A stretch of 64,000 nt of DNA, taken from positions 2,232,001 through 2,296,000 of the forward strand of contig JBAIAA010000261.1 of NCBI GenBank assembly GCA_037893245.1. The letters run 5' to 3'. Of this stretch, positions 23,001 through 32,000 are shown piece by piece. The stretch comes from Crossaster papposus (Eukaryota; Echinodermata; Asteroidea; Velatida; Solasteridae). The notes below the pieces were generated by a model. It saw nothing but the letters and a program-made list of their open reading frames with translations. It did not search any database and was not told where the DNA came from. Each line of letters starts with the position of its first letter. Within the stretch, counting starts at the first letter, position 1. A program made the position numbers and the translations under genes.

Positions 23001-26000
23001 ACCGAACGTCCTTTGAGCTTTAGCTCTTCTTTAAGTTTGTCGTTGATCCAATCAAGATATTTCACCCGAGATTTTTCCAAATGGTTTTTGCAGTTGCAAA
23101 TTTGTCTAGAGCTAAGTCGTGGGTTTTTTTGCTCTTCGTCCGCTTGTTTTTGTTTCATACTTGAAAATAAAAAGTTGAAGCCTGTAAAAATCCATGGCGA
23201 TAATGACAGCGCCTCCTATCATCATAGCAATACTGTAACGCCCGTGCCGGTTGGGCGGTAGAGGGCGCTGGAGCGATTCCACGGTGGTGGGATCGCCCCG
23301 GAAACCCGCCTTGGATTGCGCAAGCGCCGAACTGGTTCTGACCAGTTCTAGGGGCCGCGTGATTGTGTGAGCCTGAAGTCCATGTTTTGGTAGGCGAGAG
23401 TCCACAATAAACGGCAGAGAACCACAGGAAATAGAGGAACACTTGTGTCAGGAGTCCTTCTTGTGTGTGTAGTCGACCCCAGAGAAATCTTCGTTACATT
23501 GGTGGCAGCGGTCGGCATACAGAAGGACGGGAAAAGACCAGGTGAAGTGTTCAGGTTTTCAGGAAACCACGATAACACGGCAGCCAACTCGCCCCACGGC
23601 GAGAGGGCAGGCCGGGGCGTGGGCCCGGGGAGCGGGGACCAGTCCGGGAGGCTTTCAGGCACTCCGTGCATGACGCCAGGGGAACTCTAGGGAGGTTATG
23701 GGGACTTGGGAGTCTGGGGTTTCCTGGGGGAGGAGTTGGAGAAGGATAGCGGGGAATTTCGGGACATGCGCCAATGGCTGGGGGCTTCAGTGCGTCCACT
23801 CCGATTTGGAGAGAGGGCGCCCTTCTCCATATTTGTCCGGGTCCGCTACCAGGTCTGTCGGGGGGCCGCCCCATGCTGTAGACGGCGGCGCAGCAGACGG
23901 ATGGTTCCTCGCGGAACAATCCAAAGCTGTGCCCGTGGATGCAGTGGGGGGCGGGGCCTCGTCGAGACATTCTCTGGATCTTCTGCAGGAATGAAACCGA
24001 GTCGGGGGGGCCCGGCCCATGCTGTAGACGGCGGCGCGGCAGACGGCTCGCAACACTCGGAGCGAGCCCGAGCCGTGCCCGTCGGCGCAGCGGGGGCGGG
24101 GCCTCGCCGGGACGCCCACGCTCTCTAAGCCAGTCGCAAGAATCAGTCGCAGTCGCAAGAATCAGTCGCAGTCGCAAGAATCAGTCGCAGTCGCAAGAGG
24201 CAGTCACAGTCGCGGCCACAGGAGCCAGTCGCAGTCGGAGGAGCCAGTCGCAGTTGCAGGAGCCAAGCGCAGTCGCAGTCGCAGTCGCAAGAGCCAGTCG
24301 CAGTCGCAGGCACCAGATACAGGAGCCAGTCGCAGTCGCAGGAGCCAGTCGCTGTCGCGGGAGCCAGCCGCAGATGCAGTCGCAGGAACCACAGTCGCAG
24401 TCGCAAGAGCCAGCCGCAGTCGAAGGCACCAGTCGCAGTCAGAGCAGCCAGTCGCAGTCACAGTCGCAGTCAAGTTTAACATTTAGAGGGGTGTGCCGGG
24501 GCCAGGGGTGTGCCGGGGCCAGGGGTGTGTCCTGGGGCCAGGGGCTTACCCCAAATTGTTGTAATGAAAATTGTTGTAATGAAAATTGTTGTAATGTAAA
24601 TTGTTGTAATGTAAATTGTTGGAATGTAAATTGTTGTGTAATGTTGGCGTTATGCGTTTTCCAGGGCGGTTGGCCGGGGTGCGGCAGCAGCGCCCATGGT
24701 CTTGTTTGGGGGCAAACAAGGTCTTCGTGGGGGGCTGTGTAACGCCCGTGCCGGTTGGGCGGTAGAGGGCGCTGGAGCGATTCCACGGTGGTGGGATCGC
24801 CCCGGAAACCCGCCTTGGATTGCGCAAGCGCCGAACTGGTTCTGACCAGTTCTAGGGGCCGCGTGATTGTGTGAGCCTGAAGTCCATGTTTTGGTAGGCG
24901 AGAGTCCACAATAAACGGCAGAGAACCACAGGAAATAGAGGAACACTTGTGTCAGGAGTCCTTCTTGTGTGTGTAGTCGACCCCAGAGAAATCTACGTTA
25001 CAATACTTATACCATCCCTTCTTCTTTTTTACGGGGGGGGGGGATACTGTTAGTGTTTTATTTATAATAAAACTAAAACTAAAATGAATGCAACTTATTG
25101 AAGCAAATTAAACCAACACAGAAATTTGAAATATCCAAAAGGGATAACAAATACGAGGCAAGTGGTAGTGGTAACCCACAATCCTAGCACGATCGATGCG
25201 AATGATGTGCTGATCGTCAAGTTTCTTTAGTTTGAGTCCCCACGATGTGATCGTTCCAGGTACGGCTAAACTAGCTTTGAATATCGAGCTAGAGTCTAAA
25301 AGCGACGTTTATTATTATTATATCTTTCTGTTAATGAAACCAAGATCCCTCAAAAGCGCGGTAGGCACTGTAGCTCGCAAGCCTGAAGAAACCTGTAGAG
25401 AGAAGACAATGAGAAGAAGGTACAGTTTTAGTGGTGGGAGGAAAACAAACCAGAAGAATATCCTGGGGAAAAACCACGGAGTCAGGCAGGGACTGAAAAC
25501 CCAATCCACATATTGGCCCAGGCGGGGTTCGAACCCGGTCTTCTTCGTATTTGGTCCACAGTGAATTTTATATATAATAATATAGAACTAGATAATATTG
25601 ATTTTCAAACAAATATTATTTTTCAAACAGTCCGACCTTGAACTGAACTCTTTTGTTCGAGCTGCAGGCCGATATAAAACAGCGTGGTCTTGACTATCGT
25701 AGGTATTTTCCAAATTCTATCTAACAAAAGAACAACTTGCGGCTGTCAAAGTAGAGCCTGTAACTGTTTGTACTGTTTGTGATATAGAAGGTGGACCAGT
25801 TTCTGCCGTTGCCTACTACTAAACAAAACAAATATGAATAAGATTAAAACTGCTGCAAACTGCATACTGGCTGGAATGACCTGAAATATACAAATCAAAT
25901 AAGTTAAGAGGGCCTAATATTTCGATCTTAACAAGATCTTCTTCAGAGACATAATGGCTGTGTATAAAAGAAACAAACATATATAGGGCAACATACAGCA

Positions 26001-29000
26001 ATTAAAATAGGTAAAATTGTGCAAATATCTGTAAAAAATAAAGTCCCAGTTAAATAATTGTTTCTGTAAACTTTAATAATTGTTGCCGATTGTAAACTGA
26101 ACAAAAACTGATTGACATCCGATTTTACGGTTTCTCTGTATTTTGCCTATAAACAATTTGAACCGTTATTAACGATAACAATATTTTTCTTTTTTAACTA
26201 ATAACCAAAAATGGTATGCGATTACATTTTACAAATGATTAGTTAAATGAAATGAAACAACAGGAGGTGCTGTAAAATTACAACAAAATTGTTTACAGTG
26301 TAATTTAACTTACATGTTTCGTTCAGATTGGCAAAGGACTGGAACTTGCAAATCCCCTTTCTCAGATCCTCGTTCTCCACCATTTTCCCGGGTTCCAAGT
26401 ATCCATACTTGGCCAGGTAGCTCTGAAAGAAAGAAAAACGAGTCCATAAACTACTCTTTTGAAAATAGCCATTGGAACATTGTCCTTCTTAATTATAGGT
26501 TTTCCCGGCCAGTTTTGCAAAAATGGCGTTCAAATTCATCTTGATTGTGGCCAATTTGAAGCGAATTAGCTCTCTAGGCTGTTGTCGTTCCCGTGGTTCG
26601 TATTAGATTTCAGACGTTCAAATTCGTCACATTTTGTCACATTTGACCAGGATAGTTGGAGCAACGATCTGACGAAGAGCGGTAATTTATTGCTTTTTTG
26701 GCAGCTAATTCAACAGCCTAATCAAAATCTGACTGGTCGTCCTTGTTTAATAACGTTAAACACGTTTGATGATACGCCGTAAAACGTGCATAATGCATAT
26801 TTTATGCAAAGTTTATGCGCGATATTTTCTATAAAATACAACCCCCCAAATCTACCCATTTGTGATAATTTAAGCAATTACCAATGGTGTAGTCTATCCT
26901 ACATTTAAAGAAAACATGTAATAAGGTGTTTTTTTGCATAAATCAATAAAGTATAATGTTGACAACAACATTATGTGTGTGGTTGTGTTTATTTTCTGTG
27001 ATAAATGGGGGGAAATAATTTTTGGTCAAACCACTCCGCCCCTCGAAAGGAAGCCTCATTAACATAAAACCTCGCGAGGGGTATGACGAAAATCGAGGCA
27101 GAGACTCGCCTCGCTGCTACCCGGCCTATCGTATACTGACTGCGCGCATTGCAACAAGTGTCCGTCTTTACATGGTTTTTCATTCTGAATCAGGGTAAAA
27201 ATACAACAGTTTTCGGTCATACCGACAAGTTGTGTAGCTGCTAGGTGTAGAAAAACTTTTAAGGAAGAAGTAAGGCTTCATTTGTTTCCAGCTGATCCTA
27301 GATATCGGAGGATTTGGACAGCCAAAGTAAAGAGCGAAGTGGTCCGGGCCTAGTGATTTTCGGCCCTTTGCAGCGAACATTTTGAGCGGTCGTGCTTATA
27401 GCGCCTATAGAGGGAACCCATCTTTATCCTCGCTCGAGTCCCGTGTCTAAATAAGAAATACTGTGATTCGAATTAGACGAATCAGTACTGTTTTCGTCGG
27501 ATTCACCAAAAACCGAGAAAGAACTTCACGATCGTCCATGTGATATTCGATTACCGTGCACAAAGCGTACGCGATTCGTATACTGTGGGTGCATCAACAC
27601 ACAACAATGTGCGTACGTGGCCACGCAAACCCGTCTCGTACCCTGACGTCGCGTACCGATTATCGAGAATTTGTTGTGGTCCTCAGTGGCCCCGAAAATT
27701 AAAAAGGGGGGGGGGGTCAATTTTTGGACGGCAAATTACCACACTAAACGTACACTAAAACCAGTTTAATACACATAGGCCTAAATCTATTAAATTAAAA
27801 CAAAAATTGCGTAATGAAAATGTTAGACTGCATGTTTCCTTTAACACAATGACAAACGCTTTTATTCTCTACTCCGAATTAATCAAAGTTTACATTATAG
27901 ACTTGAAGCTTGTAAGTTAGCGGGCATTCTATGAGAAAAACGCCGAAAACTCAAGCTTAAAAAAAGAAATCGGCGCATTGCTGCCATATGAAATAAATAT
28001 TTCGTATGCAATTAGTTTGGTTCCCAGACCCCATGTCATTTGGATTTTAAAAATAGGGTCCAGTAATCTTGCATAAATTACAGGGAAATCCATATCATAG
28101 GCCTATGTTATTTTTGTTGTTATGCATTGCGTATTAGGACTGAAGCCCGACCCTTAAATATGAAATTCAGTTTCCGGTGAGAATCGGACTTTTTCATATT
28201 ATTGGTTGAACCCTCCCACGTGACCGGACCTCATTATCTCCAGTTATCCCATTATCCCATTATCTGTATCCATAAGCTTGCTCAATAGTCTGGTTTCGTA
28301 AACTGACATGTTTGTTATGCCCAGACGTCTGAATTGTAGGGACGGTAGCCGTCGGCGACAAAAATAGATCACGGCGAACTGCAGGCAGCGTAACTATTTT
28401 TAGACGGTGCAAATATTCTAATTATAACGGGGTTTTTTCAAAAAAGCGCAATGCCTGCATTGGCTTTGAATAGTGGCATTTTGTCTGGTGTTGATTTTTG
28501 CAAATGCAAATTTTATTTTATGCAAACCAGAAAAGAGAATCTGGATCGATGGACATCATTAACAATGTTCACCTTACAAACTCCTAATTCCCGGAAACAC
28601 TCGAACACCACGAACGTTAAAGATAATACCCAACCGTCAATATAACGTATTCGAAAAACTTTAATCACGACTGTCGTGACATTGGCGGCTACCGGACCTA
28701 ACGATTCGTCAAGAATAGTCTGAATTATTTAGTTTGGGAATCAGATAAATATATGTAGTGCTGGCCAATGAGTCCGGATTTTATTGATTCTGAAATTCAT
28801 AATACGCAGGCAACAGGCCTCACCAATGTACATGTATATAATTTCGAAGGCGATGAGTTTCGAATGCGTCGAATGGCAAATAATAATTAAAGATAGGGAA
28901 ATTACTGTTGAATATTCCAAAACGTATGCAGTTAAAAGGTTTGAAAGTTGTCTTCATGGAAACACTAATGATTTTGAGTACTTTTTGTGGTAAGACACGA

Positions 29001-32000
29001 GTAAGATTTTTGATAATCGTGTGTTCAATCATTCCTCCATAGTTCAATCACCGTAAAAAAAAAACGATTGAAAAAAATCAATGCTCGCGCGCAGGAGAAC
29101 TAATCAATGGCCTTTGGAGCTCGCTAGCTGTCGGTCCCCATACTTTCAGTGAGACAGGATCGGAGCATCCACTTCGCACGCAGTTTGCGTCAGATGACAG
29201 GTAAACTCGTAAAGTTTTTTGGTTTTTTTCGAAATTAAAAACAGATGACAAATAAACACATTATGAGCAAGGTCGACGCGTAATATCACACGCGCCCTAA
29301 AAAAGGCCCCACGCGAAAAAATATCTGCAAAAACATAGACAAAATTAGGTATTGGCATTTTGTAGTAGTTGCATTATCAAAAAATAATGTTTTTAATAAA
29401 AAAAATACATTTTTCGATGAAAAATAATCACACGACTGGGTCCGGTAAATTACAGAAAAATCTGGCGCAGACTGAACTGTTTAAAATGTATTATTTTATT
29501 GTCAATATAGGGCGCTATTCATTTATTCTTTTATTTTAGGCATAATTCGGGCGTGTTTTTGTCGTAGATTTTCTCTTTTCTAAACAGTTCGTGGATGTAA
29601 AGCTATTTCTGTTCGGGACATCATAATATTAGATCTGGAAACTGCAAAGAATTATACATTTCTGCACAACAGACCATTAAATCTCGTCCCACTAGGGGCC
29701 TTTTCGGAACCGTTGCTTCGTCTTTGGCTTTGGCTTCGCCTCCGAATTCCGAAATACTGAGAAGCAAATAGAAATGGAAGAAAATTGAAATAGTCTAACT
29801 TCTGGGTTCACATCAATCGAGTGAATGTTTCTGAAGTACAACAGGCGTCAGAATGTGGCTGGAGATCGTGCAGTTGGAAATCAAAAATCGCCTTAAGCCA
29901 AAGACGAAGACGAAGCCAGGGATTCGAAAAGGCCCTATGATCCCACGGACTTGAATTGACTCAAGAGTTGGTTGAGTACTGATTGGCCATTGGCTGGACT
30001 GATTCGTTTCAAGGTCTTGTATTCAGGAATGCATGGCTATGTTAGGGATGTGTTGGCCATGCATAATAACCGCCACCCACGCTAGTTTGTTTAGCAGAAT
30101 AATACGAAGTTTCTTGTAAACACTGAAACATGATGGACTTCACACTCGATTCGCAAAAAGTATGAACGTCATTTTCGCAACGAATAAATTTGTCACATCG
30201 CGCTGCGAATTATTCGCGCCCAGTGTTTTTTTTATTTGTTATATATATATTGTAAACTTTAAAGAGGGTAGTTCTTTTCAGTTAACAAACTGCTTTCCAA
30301 CAGCCCTCTAATTATAAGAATTACTTATCACTATACCATTTCATAAATATATTATTTTAAACAATTTGAAATATTAGGGCCTATTTAAAAATTGATAGAT
30401 TAAGAAACACATAGAATTAAAATGGATACAAACATGTAAAGAGTTTAAACTGGTTAAAGCATTTAAGAAGAATTATTGCACTTTTAAACAATACAAATGA
30501 TGTACGTACAGATACAGATACATGCTTGGGTCTAATCATGCTACCATGCAGCAGATAGCCACACAGTACATGTAAGTTAAACTCTGGAAGTGCCGCATTA
30601 ACCATTAAAATAAAAAACACAACCACCTCCAAGGCCCAAGCATGTACACACAAAAATCATGACAAATGCAAATAGACTACACAAATATAATTAAGTTTAG
30701 TTAAAATATGGGTTTTTTTAGGTTTAGTTTGAAGGTCGTTAAGGATGGAGAGTTAGTAAAGTATAATAGCTTTAGTATAATTCGCACGATTAAAATTCGC
30801 ATCGCATTCGCATGAGGTATATAAACCGGCCTTCAGTCTGATGTTCATATCCATCTAAACTCGAAGGATTTCAAGTGTTAGGCGAGAACCTCACGTCTTC
30901 TACATTCTTTGAATTAGAACTTATTAATCTACTTTATTCTTTGCTAAGTGACGTGTATAGTACAACTATAGCGACAATAAACAGCCGCCGTATATAATAT
31001 AGCCTATTGGTTTGTTACTTTGTCTTTAGTTTGGCGAGGACGCCGTACTCTTTAATATACACTATCCGCATCACGTAGGAGTAAGGTTCAACATGAACAT
31101 TAAAAAGATCTAATGTGGAACTAACAATGCGAATATGCATGGTTGAAATTGCGAAGAAGTAAGATGGAACAATGACATTAAGCATGATTCATGGTCAAGA
31201 TCGAACGTCAAAATTAACAAGGTGGAACATTCACTTTGACAAGGAGAAACTTCCACATTGCGAAATTATGCAACTTCCAACGTTAAAATTGCTAAGATCG
31301 AACGTTCATATTGCAAAGATTGAGCATTGATATTAAAAAGGTTAACATTGAAATGCCGTTCTATATAGGGCCACCGTACACCTTAGCTGTTTAAACCATG
31401 TTTAAATCTATATCGATGTCGAATAGGTTTTCCAATATTAAAATTACTTTATTGTCTTTAAAAAAATTTTATTAAAAGTAAAGGTAGCTCCTATAAACAC
31501 GTACTTTGGACAAATCTTTCCCTTCAACTCGACTCGACATTATATTGTACTAACTCTTCTTATCTTTGCAAACTCGTAGAACCGCCACGCGTAACCATCA
31601 AGTAAAATTCCCAGAATTTAAAGGCCTTAAATTCAGCTCTGACACACCGACAATATGGGCACAACCGTAACAAAATACTACTTACCACAGCATCATCATT
31701 TGATTCGACAATAACCGACTTGGTTCCTGTGATCGCGCTGATTATCAATAAACACAACAGAAACATATTTCCTGTTGTTAACTTCAAACTGATAAGCAAA
31801 TGCCTCGTATCGCGGATAGCGACTACCTCCAAGTTTAGAGTCTTAGTATCCAATGAGACAGTTCATATTTTAGGCGACTGGATCTGTACTTTTTTTATTC
31901 GCAACCCACGCACGAAGTGTATCCCTGGGTAATCCGCTCAGTGGTGGTTCTCATCAAATTGTTTGGGCTTACTCGATTAAGCAATAATGCTTCGGCGAAG

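Larger units (their letters stand above)
23234..25002 (+). mobile_element. Young non-autonomous LTR retrotransposon with SQ-rich repeat core
   Basis: Two 265-bp LTRs (23234-23498, 24738-25002), each starting TGTAACGCCC and ending CGTTACA, appear to differ only at CTTCG versus CTACG near their ends. Target duplication ATAC (23230-23233, 25003-25006). A primer-site candidate TGGTGGCAGCGG starts 2 bases after the left LTR. A purine tract GTGGGGGGCTG abuts the right LTR. The 1.24-kb interior has no gag, protease, RT or integrase. It holds a duplicated CATGCTGTAGACGGCGGCGC block, a long array of CAGTCGCAGTCGCAAGA-type repeats (24130-24478), three GTGTGCCGGGGCCAGGG units and about six AAATTGTTGTAATG units. 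A 267-codon frame (23939-24742) rich in Ser/Gln/Arg runs through the array; coding is unproven. Movement must depend on another element. Confidence 0.88.

Noticed and set aside
23551..24177. 208-codon minus frame, Arg/Pro-rich
   Set aside because: Composition-driven frame antisense to the LTR element interior; no family resemblance.
24143..24482. Cys/Asp/Ala-rich repeat frames on the minus strand
   Set aside because: Produced by translating the CAGTCG tandem array in the other strand; not a gene.
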